DNA of 54,040 nt from Desulfosporosinus sp. (GCA_031292095.1 JARLHU010000176.1:1-54040); one strand, 5' to 3'; shown: positions 42,090 through 51,302, counted from the stretch's first letter. The notes: generated by a model not told the origin, from the sequence alone. A program made the numbers and translations.

Positions 42090-42818
42090 TTGATCGATCT
42101 CAGAGGGATAAAAAAAATATATGCGAACGGTGATATTCAAGTTGCGGCTTTAAGCGGAGTAGACCTTCACGTAGGAGCTAGTGAGTTTGTCTCCATTATG
42201 GGACCCTCTGGTTCCGGAAAGTCGACGATGATGAATATTTTGGGATGTTTGGACACCCCAACGGAAGGGGAGTATTTCCTCGACGGAACTGATGTGGCGA
42301 AAGCTAGTGGTGATGATTTGGCAGTGATCCGCAATCGCAAGATCGGCTTCGTTTTTCAGGGATTTAATCTTCTCGCCCGTACGACGGCGGTAGAAAATGT
42401 GGAACTCCCCATGCTCTATGCAGGGATGGGCGGTAAAGAAAGGCGGGCACGCGCCATTGCCGCGTTAGAATCTGTTGGTCTGGGCAGTCGGATTCATCAC
42501 CGTCCCAAGGAACTCTCAGGCGGGCAGCAACAGCGGGTAGCTATCGCCCGTGCGCTGGTCACCAACCCTTCGATTATACTTGCGGATGAGCCTACCGGTA
42601 ATCTCGATAGTCGGTCTAGTGAAGAGGTTATGGCGATCTTTCAGCGCTTGCATGCGTCGGGAAATACAATTATTATTGTAACGCACGAACCGGATATCGC
42701 GCAATTTACCCAAAGGATTGTGCGTTTCCGTGACGGTCATATTGAAGGGGACGAAATAGTAGAAAATCAACGTCAGGCTCATGCGCACGTCATCGAGGAG
42801 GAGGGAGCAGCTAAGTGA
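42090..42818 (+). CDS. MacB/LolD-type ABC ATPase
   Basis: 242 residues from a TTG with GGGAGGGG upstream. Walker [11 protein letters not shown]-loop [13 protein letters not shown], signature [15 protein letters not shown], Walker [14 protein letters not shown], switch His IVTHEPD. The central [13 protein letters not shown] segment has a decayed relative at 15252. The last codons overlap the FtsX permease gene (GTGA), so ATPase and permease are coupled. It works with the fusion protein gene just upstream. Confidence 0.93.
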   Translation: MIDLRGIKKIYANGDIQVAALSGVDLHVGASEFVSIMGPSGSGKSTMMNILGCLDTPTEGEYFLDGTDVAKASGDDLAVIRNRKIGFVFQGFNLLARTTAVENVELPMLYAGMGGKERRARAIAALESVGLGSRIHHRPKELSGGQQQRVAIARALVTNPSIILADEPTGNLDSRSSEEVMAIFQRLHASGNTIIIVTHEPDIAQFTQRIVRFRDGHIEGDEIVENQRQAHAHVIEEEGAAK

Positions 42819-44035
42819 ACTTTTTTGAAAGTATTCGAATTTCTCTCAGGGCTTTAAAAGCGAACAAACTCAGATCGGCATTGACGATGCTGGGGATGAT
42901 TATCGGTGTAGCAGCTGTCATTGCCATGGTCGGAATCGGAAACGGAGCAACCGCATCGATAACATCCCAAATTCAGGGACTTGGTTCGAACCTTCTTACG
43001 ATCAGCTCGGGGCAGTCGAATTCTGGAGGGGTTAGAGGAGGGGCTGGCAGCTTAACCACCCTGACCATGACGGATGTCACCAAGATTCAGGCAGCTGGAT
43101 CAGCTGTGAAAGCAGTAGCCCCAGTTTCGAGTACCAATGCGCAAGTGGTCATCGGCTCAGGAAACACTTCCACAAGTATCAATGGAACTAACCAGGATTA
43201 TCAAATAATTAAAAATGTTACTTTAACTAGTGGACGTTTTATTACACAAGAGGACGTGGATAGTAGTGCAAGAGTCGCTGTTCTCGGCCCGACAGTGATT
43301 ACTAACCTTATGGGTGACGCGAATGCTTCAGTCATTGGGAAAACTATTAAAATCAACAATGTACCTTTTCAAGTGATTGGGGTGACAACGGCCACAGGAT
43401 CAACCGGGTTTCAGAGTAGTGACGATATGATCACCGCACCAATATCGACCGTTCAAGAGCGCCTAATTGGGAAGAAAACGTTGCGTAATATCCTGGTATC
43501 GGCTTCTTCTGCGGACGTTATGCAAACGGCGCAAGATGAGATTACGGCAGCTTTGCATCAAGCCCATAAGATTCAAACTGGCAAAGCCGATGACTTCACA
43601 GTTCAGAATCAAGCCGATATGTTAGCAACCATGACAGGAGTAACTCAGACTTTGACCATGCTCCTAGGTGGAATTGCCGGTATTTCTTTATTGGTTGGAG
43701 GAATCGGAATCATGAATATTATGCTCGTTTCTGTGACCGAACGAACACGAGAAATCGGGATTCGGAAAGCGATCGGGGCTAAAGGCATGGATATTCTGTT
43801 GCAGTTTCTTATTGAGGCGGTCGTGCTCAGTGTCTTAGGGGGAGGAATCGGCATTGTCCTCGGTTATGGCGGATCTAGCCTTGCAGGGACGGCGTTGAAG
43901 ATGAGCACCAGTATTTCGATGACCTCCGTTCTGGTTGCTTTCGGCTTTTCTGCTGCAATTGGCATCATCTTTGGAGTCTTCCCAGCAAGAAAAGCTGCTG
44001 CAATGGATCCCATTGATGCCTTAAGGTACGAGTAG
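42815..44035 (+). CDS. MacB/FtsX-type ABC permease
   Basis: 406 residues from a GTG overlapping the ATPase stop. N-terminal helix (KLRSALTMLGMIIGVAAVIA), a large extracytoplasmic MacB-PCD domain (~55-270), and three C-terminal helices with the FtsX motif (GGIGIMNIMLVSVTERTREI, GIRKAIGAKGMDILLQF) ending ARKAAAMDPIDALRYE. With the fusion protein and ATPase it forms a tripartite-like exporter for antimicrobial peptides or envelope compounds. Complete. Confidence 0.93.
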   Translation: MNFFESIRISLRALKANKLRSALTMLGMIIGVAAVIAMVGIGNGATASITSQIQGLGSNLLTISSGQSNSGGVRGGAGSLTTLTMTDVTKIQAAGSAVKAVAPVSSTNAQVVIGSGNTSTSINGTNQDYQIIKNVTLTSGRFITQEDVDSSARVAVLGPTVITNLMGDANASVIGKTIKINNVPFQVIGVTTATGSTGFQSSDDMITAPISTVQERLIGKKTLRNILVSASSADVMQTAQDEITAALHQAHKIQTGKADDFTVQNQADMLATMTGVTQTLTMLLGGIAGISLLVGGIGIMNIMLVSVTERTREIGIRKAIGAKGMDILLQFLIEAVVLSVLGGGIGIVLGYGGSSLAGTALKMSTSISMTSVLVAFGFSAAIGIIFGVFPARKAAAMDPIDALRYE

Positions 44036-44185
44036 TTTTCGAGAGCGCTGCTTCTTATTTCAAGCATTGTTCCTTTGTCGAGTAATATATTTCTCATTTG
44101 TAATAATATTATCGACTTTGCTTCCGTTGGACAGGCCCATAGTGGTACAATTACTTGGTAAAATAACGGAGGTGAGAAAAGGACT

Positions 44186-46258
44186 ATGCCAATCAAAAAG
44201 AAAATAATAAGTTTATTACTTACCCTTATTATCACATTCTCTTTCTCTATACAGACTTTTGCCGATTCATCAGCTATAGTAACTCGATTAGCAGGTGCAG
44301 ATCGATATGCAACTGCCCAAGCGATTGCCAAAAAGGGATGGACACAATCCGATTATGCGGTATTAGCCTATGGCGAGAATTATCCAGATGCTTTAGCAGC
44401 AGTCGTTTTGGCTAAAAAATATAATGCACCCATCTTATTGACAGATACCAGAAGTATGCCCGATGTCACAAAGCAAACCTTAACTGATTTACAAGTTAAG
44501 CATGTCTTTGTTATTGGTGGGACTGGTGTCATTTCTACGTCTGTTGAAACTGAATTACAAGCTATGGGAATAACGCCAACTCGTCTCGCCGGGCAAGATA
44601 GATATGAGACTGCGGTAAAAATAGCCGAACAAATAAATACGCCTTCAGAGTTAATTGTTACTACCGGGGAAGATTACTCCGATGCTTTATCAATTGCTCC
44701 AATTGCCGGAACCAAACAAATCCCAATTATTTTGGTTCCCAAAGATTATTTGCCGGATTCTGTTAAGACCTATATTTCCACGCTCAAAGTTGATAAAACT
44801 TATGTAATCGGGGATTCGAGCATAATCAAGGATAACGTTTTTAATCAATTCCCGAATCAAGAAAGAATTGTTGGAGCAGACAAATATGAACGGAATATAG
44901 CTATAGACAAGGAATTTAACAGTAATTTCAATTCTGCTAGTATGTGTATAACAACTGGTGAAGGGTTTGCAGATGCTTTAACCGGAGCGGCTTATGCTGC
45001 TAAGATATCTGAGCCAATTATTCTGGTCAATAATAGTCCGACTAAGGCTACAAAAGATTATTATCAAGAACGCCTAACCAATGCCAATGATGTTTATATT
45101 TTTGGAGGTACAGGGGTTATTTCAGATACTCTGATTCAAGGATTGAGTGACTCAACACAAAACAATTCTTCTGGTCTGAACAAGGATTATAGTGCCCGAG
45201 AAATAGCTCAATTGCTCAAACCCTCAATTGTTGCTATTGAGGTGTTGGATGGCAATGGTAATGAATTAGGGTATGCAAGCGGTGTAATAGCTACCCGTGA
45301 CGGTAAGATTTTTACTAATTATCATGTTATCGATGGAGCAACAAGCGCAAAGGTAACACTCCCTGATGGTAGAGTATTAGATGTGACAAATATTTCCGGC
45401 TATGATCCTAAATATGATGCCGTTGTTTTACAAGTAAATGCCAAAGATCTACAACCTGCAAAATTTAATTTAGCAAGTTCAGCTCAGATCGGCGATAAAA
45501 TTTATACTTTAGGAAATCCGCTGGGTCTAGAAGATACAATCTCTGATGGGTTAATCAGTACTACTCATAGGGTGGTCAATGGAGAGACCTATATTCAGAT
45601 TTCTGCGCCAATATCTCCGGGAAGTAGTGGAGGAGCTCTAATCAATGAACAAGGTGAAGTCATCGGGATAACGACTGCTGGTTTAACAGATGGCCAAGAT
45701 TTAAATTTTGCTATCCCCTATGAAGATTTTGAGGCGACTAAAGACCAAAATTTAACAATGCCTTTAAGCGCAAGTCCCAATAAACGGACGGCTCCAACAT
45801 TATCGTCACTTGCAAATCCTGTTTCCTTAAATGTCTTACAAACGGTTGTAGTAAATAGTCCGGACATCATTTTTACGGCTAATGTAACCGTGGAACAAAT
45901 TATCCGGGGTGCTCAGGCAGGGACTATGATTAAAAATGCCTACGCGCTCAATGATCCACCGAAGTTGGGTTATGAATATTTATTGGCGAAAATCAGTTTC
46001 AAATTATTAGATGTCGATGGAGGGAAATCCTTAAGCGTGGTCGGAAAATCGGATTTTAATCTTGTGTCGCAGGAGGGTAAAGTATACGATCAAGTGGTGG
46101 AAGTTGAACCAGACCCCCAACTGGATACAACTCTTTATAAAGGCGCCTCAAATGAAGGCTGGGTCGTCTTTTTAGTGAAACCTGGCGATACTAAACCAAT
46201 GATTTCTTATGGCGTAAACTATGACGGAACGGGGGGGATTTGGTTCAAGGCCTATTAG
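44186..46258 (+). CDS. CWB2-anchored HtrA-like serine protease
   Basis: 690 residues. Signal peptide (residues 1-27, ending QTFADS). Residues ~30-320 hold three CWB2 cell-wall-binding repeats (RLAGADRYATAQAIAKKGW, HVFVIGGTGVISTSVETEL, RLAGQDRYETA, DVYIFGGTGVISDTL). Residues ~335-520 are a trypsin-like S1C domain with His in TNYHVIDGA, Asp in DPKYDAVVLQ and Ser in SPGSSGGALIN. The last ~140 residues resemble a DUF4352-type Ig-like domain (KISFKLLDVDGGKSLSVV). There is no PDZ domain or membrane helix. It is thus a cell-wall-tethered protease, possibly processing surface or exported proteins. GGAGGTGA precedes the ATG. Confidence 0.9.
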   Translation: MPIKKKIISLLLTLIITFSFSIQTFADSSAIVTRLAGADRYATAQAIAKKGWTQSDYAVLAYGENYPDALAAVVLAKKYNAPILLTDTRSMPDVTKQTLTDLQVKHVFVIGGTGVISTSVETELQAMGITPTRLAGQDRYETAVKIAEQINTPSELIVTTGEDYSDALSIAPIAGTKQIPIILVPKDYLPDSVKTYISTLKVDKTYVIGDSSIIKDNVFNQFPNQERIVGADKYERNIAIDKEFNSNFNSASMCITTGEGFADALTGAAYAAKISEPIILVNNSPTKATKDYYQERLTNANDVYIFGGTGVISDTLIQGLSDSTQNNSSGLNKDYSAREIAQLLKPSIVAIEVLDGNGNELGYASGVIATRDGKIFTNYHVIDGATSAKVTLPDGRVLDVTNISGYDPKYDAVVLQVNAKDLQPAKFNLASSAQIGDKIYTLGNPLGLEDTISDGLISTTHRVVNGETYIQISAPISPGSSGGALINEQGEVIGITTAGLTDGQDLNFAIPYEDFEATKDQNLTMPLSASPNKRTAPTLSSLANPVSLNVLQTVVVNSPDIIFTANVTVEQIIRGAQAGTMIKNAYALNDPPKLGYEYLLAKISFKLLDVDGGKSLSVVGKSDFNLVSQEGKVYDQVVEVEPDPQLDTTLYKGASNEGWVVFLVKPGDTKPMISYGVNYDGTGGIWFKAY

Positions 46259-46276
46259 TTGAGGGCAGGGGCTAAC

Positions 46277-47179
46277 CTATTCAAGGCTTTGATAAAAGTA
46301 ATCTTTTAATTTTTTTGGTCCGGCCAGCACTTCTCTGCCTATGAATAATGTACCGTCATTCTTTGTTTTGACATCCCATTTGACAAGTGTAATAGCACCC
46401 TCTGCGATTTCGATTCCTGTTATACAGCGAGGGTGGATACTGCTGCCATCATTAAAATATAGAGGTTGACCCACTTCAGGAAACATAGGCCTATGAGTAT
46501 GGCCGGCAATAAGCATATGTTTTTCTCGTATTACCCACTCCGTCAGTTTCTCTTCGATCGCATCTTTTTTATCATAATTCTTGGCTGGAGTTGTCGGATC
46601 ATTTACCCCGAATAACTCAAGTGGCCTCCATAGATACCTAACTAGAAATCTTCTTACTCTCCACATGTCATAATCTAAGAAACTTGCTTGATGCCCGTGG
46701 ATCAAGCAAATTTTTTGATCTGTCACCGTATGCCTTAAAACCAACCCTTCATGGATCTTAATATTCTCGAATAACGGTAGATACTTTTTCTCTTGTTCAT
46801 CAAAATATTGGTACAAGTTGTTTTTTACAAATTTATCATCTCGCTTGACCATATCATGGTTTCCGAAAATTAAATAAAGCCTATTCTCATTGAAAAATTT
46901 TGAAAGAAGCCAAAATACATCGCTATGCACATATATAATGTCAGAAAGGTTTTTATACTTCCAAAGTTCGTCGCCATCCCCAATCTCTATATACGTATAA
47001 TTTTCATGATAGTAATGGGTTAGGGCAGCAAAATATAGATTTTGGTTCTTTGAAAAATCATCTGACCAGCTTCCGTCACCCCTATGGACATCACTCATTA
47101 AAATAATCCTGGAGGAGTCGTCAAAAGGAATTTCTTCTGCTGATGCAAAGACTTTAGAAATGCGTTTTAACTTATTCAT
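46277..47179 (-). CDS. Metallophosphoesterase
   Basis: 300 residues; the ATG at 47179 has GGAGG upstream on the minus strand, preferred over an ATG at 47215. Calcineurin-like motifs: IILMSDVHRGDGSW (Asp-x-His), EIGDGDELWKY (GD), FGNHDMVKRDD (GNHD), CLIHGHQASFLD (GH) and MLIAGHTHRPMFP (GHTH). This is a soluble di-metal phosphoesterase of the UDP-2,3-diacylglucosamine hydrolase-like/general type with a C-terminal substrate-sensing segment. It runs opposite to the protease gene, tail to tail with 18 bp between stops. The physiological substrate is unknown. Confidence 0.9.
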   Translation of the reverse strand: MNKLKRISKVFASAEEIPFDDSSRIILMSDVHRGDGSWSDDFSKNQNLYFAALTHYYHENYTYIEIGDGDELWKYKNLSDIIYVHSDVFWLLSKFFNENRLYLIFGNHDMVKRDDKFVKNNLYQYFDEQEKKYLPLFENIKIHEGLVLRHTVTDQKICLIHGHQASFLDYDMWRVRRFLVRYLWRPLELFGVNDPTTPAKNYDKKDAIEEKLTEWVIREKHMLIAGHTHRPMFPEVGQPLYFNDGSSIHPRCITGIEIAEGAITLVKWDVKTKNDGTLFIGREVLAGPKKLKDYFYQSLE

Positions 47180-47259
47180 TTCTATTCCTCCAAAAAAGAA
47201 AGTTTTGCATAACATAATGTAAGCTGGGTTCTGGGTTCATTATTATATTATATTAAATT

Positions 47260-47298
47260 AAAGAATAAAGGGTGCTATACCTGCACCCTTTATTCTTT
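47260..47298. terminator. Bidirectional hairpin terminator
   Basis: AAAGAATAAAGGGTGC and GCACCCTTTATTCTTT are perfect 16-bp arms with a 7-base loop. On the minus strand it follows the two tiny membrane-protein genes and is upstream of the phosphoesterase. Confidence 0.8.
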
Positions 47299-47341
47299 TC
47301 CGTCATTACGAGTGCACTTTTCCCTCTGTTGCATTAATTTC

Positions 47342-47485
47342 TTAGAAGATGACAGCTAAAGCGATAAGGATTAAAATAGCAACAGCAATAATCCCTACAC
47401 CGACCCCACGACCAACAATTGGGGCAACAGGGGCGATCGGGTAAATGGGGCGAGGACAACAACATGCTCTACCAAATCCGAACAT
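47342..47485 (-). CDS. Tiny YjcZ-like membrane protein (47 aa)
   Basis: ATG at 47485 with AAAGGAGGA upstream on the minus strand. The product starts MFGFGRACCCPRPIYPIAPV, a Cys/Pro-rich head, followed by one membrane helix (GIIAVAILILIALAVIF) at the very C-terminus. The layout matches the YjcZ/sporulation-associated small proteins of Firmicutes (Gly/aromatic head plus one helix). Its neighbour at 47506 is the same type. Expression during sporulation is a family-based guess. Confidence 0.65.
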   Translation of the reverse strand: MFGFGRACCCPRPIYPIAPVAPIVGRGVGVGIIAVAILILIALAVIF

Positions 47486-47505
47486 TAAAAATTCCTCCTT
47501 TCAAA

Positions 47506-47622
47506 TTAAAATACAATTCCCATAGCGATGAGCAGAAGAATAATTACGACAACCACTGCAATTCCAGCACCAAACCTACGTTCTGTTCCGCAACCAACTC
47601 CATCAACAGCGCCAAATGCCAT
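47506..47622 (-). CDS. Tiny YjcZ-like membrane protein (38 aa)
   Basis: ATG at 47622 with AGGAGG 8 bases upstream on the minus strand. Product: MAFGAVDGVGCGTERRFG, then a single helix AGIAVVVVIILLLIAMGIVF. Very similar in plan to the gene 20 bp downstream; both probably share a transcript ending at the hairpin 47260-47298. Function unknown; YjcZ-type proteins are linked to sporulation or the forespore envelope. Confidence 0.65.
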   Translation of the reverse strand: MAFGAVDGVGCGTERRFGAGIAVVVVIILLLIAMGIVF

Positions 47623-47792
47623 GTGCAGTTCCTCCTTTGTCTAGAGATAGTACATTCTATGCTACAGCTTGGGCGTGTGGTACAATATGGAAAAAAATAC
47701 TTATCTTTCTTTGTAGATATTACCAACCCACTTGACCTAGCATTGTGACCGCTATCAGGGCATATCATTCCTAACAACCTCCTTAACTCAGC

Positions 47793-47826
47793 TCTCATCA
47801 GTAACGGTGAGAGTCTTTTTTTACTT
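47793..47826 (+). terminator. Stem-loop with T-run
   Basis: CTCTCATC and GGTGAGAG (one mismatch) around AGTAAC, followed by TCTTTTTTT. No plus-strand gene is evident upstream, so it may close an unannotated transcript or protect the region before the gene at 47906. The rest of 47623-47905 contains nothing else I can support. Confidence 0.6.
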
Positions 47827-47905
47827 TTTTGTTACGGCATAAGTGGAATAGGGCAAGCTAATTACACATATTAGTATGTTAAGAACTCCGCCAGGGAGGC
47901 ATGAT

Positions 47906-48568
47906 ATGAAGAAAAGAGGATTATGGTTATTCATCGGAATTAGCATCGTGTTGATGGGGGGACTTCTCGGACGCTCTTTATGGCAGCCAGACCCTACTGA
48001 GTTAGTCACACACGGCTTAGATCAACTGAAAGCAGCGACCTCTTTTCGCTACAGTTTAACTCAGCATCAATGGGTCGAGGGAAAAGATCGGGTACTCACT
48101 CAGATCCAAGGGGAAAAAAGTGGTGGGAATACTCGGATCTTGGGGCAGATGACGGGAAGCGAAGTAGAGATGATCAAAATCGGAGATTCTACCTACAGCA
48201 AAGATCCTTTTAACAAGAAGTGGATCCGGTTTGCGAATGCCCCAGCAGCTCAGGAAGTCTTTCTGGCGGAGCTCAACCCCTTATCTTCGCTTCAAATGAA
48301 AGAACTTGGAGAGGTGATGCTTAGCGGTCAAGGAAACGTTAATGGAGAAAAAGTCTGGATTTGTTATTTAACACCCAGTGTGCAGAATCAAATGATGGAG
48401 GTATTTTGGACAGATTTTCAGTACACGCTTTATATTCGTAAGTCAGACAAAATGCTCGTTAAAGTGACGATCGAAGCGAAAAATAAAGCCAAGTCCGACC
48501 CCATGACTATGACACTTGAGTTTAAGGATATTGGAAAGAAGATAAATATACAGGCACCGGATATCTAA
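47906..48568 (+). CDS. Membrane-anchored LolA/LppX-like protein of unknown function
   Basis: 220 residues. The ATG at 47906 has GGGAGG upstream. N-terminal signal-anchor (KKRGLWLFIGISIVLMGGLL) without a lipobox Cys. The rest is a single beta-rich domain: TSFRYSLTQHQWVEGKDRVL, IKIGDSTYSKDPFNKKWIRF, MLVKVTIEAKNKAKSDPMTM. The order 'train-sheet, then Lys-rich strand' resembles the LolA/LppX fold used by outer-leaflet lipoproteins, but this is a weak match. Own terminator downstream; probably monocistronic. Confidence 0.7.
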   Translation: MKKRGLWLFIGISIVLMGGLLGRSLWQPDPTELVTHGLDQLKAATSFRYSLTQHQWVEGKDRVLTQIQGEKSGGNTRILGQMTGSEVEMIKIGDSTYSKDPFNKKWIRFANAPAAQEVFLAELNPLSSLQMKELGEVMLSGQGNVNGEKVWICYLTPSVQNQMMEVFWTDFQYTLYIRKSDKMLVKVTIEAKNKAKSDPMTMTLEFKDIGKKINIQAPDI

Positions 48569-48593
48569 AGAGGATGATTTGAAGGAGTGTAAA

Positions 48594-48645
48594 GAGGCAG
48601 GTATATACCCATTAGTGGGTAATAGCCTGCCTCGCTAATTTTTTC
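48594..48645 (+). terminator. Terminator before hpt
   Basis: GAGGCAGG...CCTGCCTC with an inner TACCC/GGGTA stem, followed by TAATTTTTTCG. Confidence 0.85.
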
Positions 48646-48729
48646 GTTTGCACAATGGACAAGCCTCTGATATAGTTTTGGCATAACTTTATCCGATGAT
48701 GCAACGTATGGTGGAGGTGCCCTTATTTA

Positions 48730-49266
48730 ATGGAAGAACATATTGCAAAAGTGCTGGTTTCACGGGAAGAATTGAGAAAGCGCGTCGCTGAACTTGGGGC
48801 AGAAATTACACAAGATTACGAAGGGAAAAGTATCTTGGTTCTTGGGATCTTGAAAGGTTCCGTTCCTTTTATGGCGGATCTCATCCGTGAAATAAAATTG
48901 CCGTTGGCCTATGATTTTATGGCGCTATCGAGCTATGGCGCGTCAACTCAGTCTTCCGGCGTTGTGCGGATTCTCAAAGATTTGGAACGTAGTGTCGAAG
49001 ATGTCCACATTCTGATTATTGAGGATATCGTAGATACGGGATTGACCTTAAAGTATCTAAAAGAAAACTTAACAGCTCGAAATCCTCTCAGCGTAAAAGT
49101 GGTTACGTTACTCGACAAAGCCACCCGACGGCAAGTGGATGTTTTTCCGGATTACAATGGATTTACGATTCCCGATGAATTTGTTGTAGGGTATGGTTTG
49201 GATTTCAATGAAGGGTATCGCAATTTGCCATACGTCGGTGTTTTAAAACAAGAAGCCTATGAGTAG
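48730..49266 (+). CDS. hpt: Hypoxanthine phosphoribosyltransferase
   Basis: 178 residues, normal length. PRPP-binding motif HILIIEDIVDTGLTL (two acidic residues and DTG), GILKGSVPFMADLIR upstream and the C-terminal YGLDFNEGYRNLPYVGVLK that reads the purine. Salvages hypoxanthine and guanine to IMP/GMP in the cytoplasm. It is followed, after a 440-bp repeat-containing gap, by guaA, so purine salvage and GMP synthesis genes are side by side. Confidence 0.95.
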   Translation: MEEHIAKVLVSREELRKRVAELGAEITQDYEGKSILVLGILKGSVPFMADLIREIKLPLAYDFMALSSYGASTQSSGVVRILKDLERSVEDVHILIIEDIVDTGLTLKYLKENLTARNPLSVKVVTLLDKATRRQVDVFPDYNGFTIPDEFVVGYGLDFNEGYRNLPYVGVLKQEAYE

Positions 49267-49270
49267 GTGG

Positions 49271-49502
49271 GAGGAAGTTTCTTAGCACGTTCGCACACGC
49301 TGCATTGCTATTCGCTTGACGATAAGGCTAAAACACAAAACCTCTTGGCTTTCTGGTCGAATGCTATGCCATCCTTGGCGCATTCGACACTAGGAACATC
49401 CTGTTCCGTCGCATGTGAACCGTTGTGTTTCTTAACGCCTTATCGCCTGCGCTCATTGACGCAATTCCGCTAAAGTGCTTCACTAAGCTAAGAAACTTCC
49501 TC
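49271..49502. mobile_element. MITE-like element with perfect 16-bp terminal inverted repeats
   Basis: GAGGAAGTTTCTTAGC (49271-49286) and GCTAAGAAACTTCCTC (49487-49502) are perfect inverted ends of a 232-bp, non-coding segment, flanked on both sides by TGG. Inside are nested hairpins: GTCGAATGC/GCATTCGAC (49356-49388), GGAAC/GTTCC, and GATAAGGC/GCCTTATC (49321-49444). No transposase is encoded. It lies between hpt and guaA. Confidence 0.6.
49356..49407. repeat. Two-hairpin repeat element, copy 2
   Basis: A hairpin with loop core GCCATCCTTGGC followed by GGAAC-ATCCT-GTTCC; same plan as 34773-34821. Here it lies inside the MITE-like element. Confidence 0.5.
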
Positions 49503-49613
49503 TGGGCATGGGTCGACGGGGTGCACTATGACGCTGTTTGCGTTTATCGACGCAAATGCGCTTTGTGTGTTCTCTAGGCCAAGAAACTTCCTCAGGGCTT
49601 GGGTCGACGGGGC
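49487..49613 (+). repeat. 35-bp direct repeat
   Basis: The unit at 49487-49521 (GCTAAGAAACTTCCTC...GGGTCGACGGGG) recurs at 49579-49613 with 3 differences, 92 bp apart. Weaker similarity continues downstream of each copy (GACGCTGTTTGCGTTTATC versus GACGTTGTTGCATTTATC). It overlaps the right end of the MITE-like element, suggesting a second, decayed end. Confidence 0.75.
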
Positions 49614-49709
49614 TTGGTACGAAGGGGGACATTGTGACGTTGTTGCATTTATCTCAACTGACGGAGAAATATAGACAATAATATTAGAAAGAAATGGTGA
49701 TGATAAGAA

Positions 49710-51242
49710 GTGCCTAAGGAAGTCGTATTGGTTTTGGATTTCGGAGGACAATATAATCAACTCATTGCTCGCCGTGTGCGGGAGGCCCATGTGTATTCAG
49801 AAATGGTTTCTTATAAAACTTCGATTGAGGAGATCCGGGATCGCCAACCCAAGGGGATTATCTTCTCGGGTGGACCGGCAAGCGTCAATCAGCTCAATGC
49901 GCCTGAAGTGGACCCTGAGATTTATAACTTAGGGATTCCTATCTTGGGGATTTGTTATGGGATGCAGCTGATGACTGTGCAATTAGGGGGAAGCGTAGAA
50001 CATCCCGAAGCTAGTGAGTATGGAAATGCAATGCTGACGGTTGATATAACCACAGATTTGTGGAAAAACTTGGGCGGAGAGCGCCCATGTTGGATGAGTC
50101 ACGGTGATTCCGTGCATAAATTACCTGAGGGTTTTGTAGTCGCCGCCCATACTTGGAATACTCCCATTGCAGCCATGATGGATGAACAGCGACATTTCTA
50201 TGGTGTTCAGTTTCATCCTGAAGTGAAACATACTCCGGATGGGCAAGCGATGTTAGAAAAGTTCCTCTTCGATATTTGTGAATGCGTTGGGGACTGGACG
50301 ATGGAGTCCTTTATCGAGTTACAAGTCGCAGCTATTCGGGCCAAGGTCGGTAAGGGGCGCATCCTTTGTGCCTTGAGCGGTGGAGTGGATTCTTCGGTGG
50401 CGGCAGCACTTGTGCACCGAGCGGTGGGGGATCAATTGACTTGCGTCTTTGTTGATCATGGCTTCATGCGTAAAAATGAGGCGGAACAGGTTAAAAAGAT
50501 TTTCACGGAACAGTTCCAATTAAATTTGGTGTTTGTGGATGTCCATGAACGATTTTTGCAAAAGCTCGCCGGCGTTTCAGATCCCGAAATGAAACGTAAG
50601 GCAATCGGCAATGAGTTTATTCGCGTTTTTGAAGTGGAGGCGTTGAAGCTTGGTCAGGTCGATTTCTTAGTTCAAGGGACGCTTTATCCGGATATTGTGG
50701 AGAGCGGGACGGATACCGCAGAAACAATTAAAAGCCATCACAATGTTGGTGGTTTGCCAGAGGACATGCAATTTGAACTGATCGAGCCGTTGAGGATGCT
50801 CTTTAAAGATGAAGTGCGCGAACTAGGCGTTGAACTGGGACTGAGTGAGGAGATCGTTTGGCGTCAACCGTTCCCTGGACCAGGGTTGGCAATTCGTATT
50901 CTCGGTGAAGTAACTCGTGAGAAGCTGGATATGCTACGGGAAGCGGATGCTATCATTTTAGAAGAAATCCGTCGTGCTGGAATGTATCGGGATTTGTGGC
51001 AGAGTTTTGCTGTTCTGCCCTCAATCAAAAGCGTTGGCGTCATGGGGGATAGCCGTACCTATGAGCATCCCATTATCCTGAGAGCGGTCACCAGTGAAGA
51101 TGCCATGACAGCAGATTGGGCAAGGCTCCCGTACGACCTCTTGGCAAGCATCTCCTCGCGAATTGTGAACGAAGTTCAAGGGGTTAACCGCGTTGTTTAT
51201 GATATTACCTCAAAACCTCCCGGAACGATCGAGTGGGAGTAG
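49710..51242 (+). CDS. guaA: GMP synthase (glutamine-hydrolysing)
   Basis: 510 residues, full length, GTG start. Glutaminase domain: [18 protein letters not shown], nucleophile Cys in GICYGMQLM, His/Glu in [14 protein letters not shown] pyrophosphatase P-loop: [16 protein letters not shown]-terminal dimerisation domain with [16 protein letters not shown] and the end [11 protein letters not shown]. Converts XMP to GMP. It is not preceded by a recognisable guanine riboswitch; the upstream gap holds only the repeats described. Confidence 0.97.
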   Translation: MPKEVVLVLDFGGQYNQLIARRVREAHVYSEMVSYKTSIEEIRDRQPKGIIFSGGPASVNQLNAPEVDPEIYNLGIPILGICYGMQLMTVQLGGSVEHPEASEYGNAMLTVDITTDLWKNLGGERPCWMSHGDSVHKLPEGFVVAAHTWNTPIAAMMDEQRHFYGVQFHPEVKHTPDGQAMLEKFLFDICECVGDWTMESFIELQVAAIRAKVGKGRILCALSGGVDSSVAAALVHRAVGDQLTCVFVDHGFMRKNEAEQVKKIFTEQFQLNLVFVDVHERFLQKLAGVSDPEMKRKAIGNEFIRVFEVEALKLGQVDFLVQGTLYPDIVESGTDTAETIKSHHNVGGLPEDMQFELIEPLRMLFKDEVRELGVELGLSEEIVWRQPFPGPGLAIRILGEVTREKLDMLREADAIILEEIRRAGMYRDLWQSFAVLPSIKSVGVMGDSRTYEHPIILRAVTSEDAMTADWARLPYDLLASISSRIVNEVQGVNRVVYDITSKPPGTIEWE

Positions 51243-51302
51243 GGTAGAAGGGGCATAAACACAGGGATTGCAAGGGTTTAAGGGGTGTTTGAGTATTTGT
51301 AG

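Noticed and set aside
47544..47798. 84-residue minus-strand ORF with GGAGG before its ATG
   Set aside because: It runs through the well-supported start and body of the tiny gene at 47506-47622 on the same strand in another frame, and its second half is only a shadow of that gene.
49271..49613. CRISPR array
   Set aside because: Only two imperfect direct units are present, 92 bp apart, within an inverted-repeat element; no regular spacers and no cas genes are in the window.
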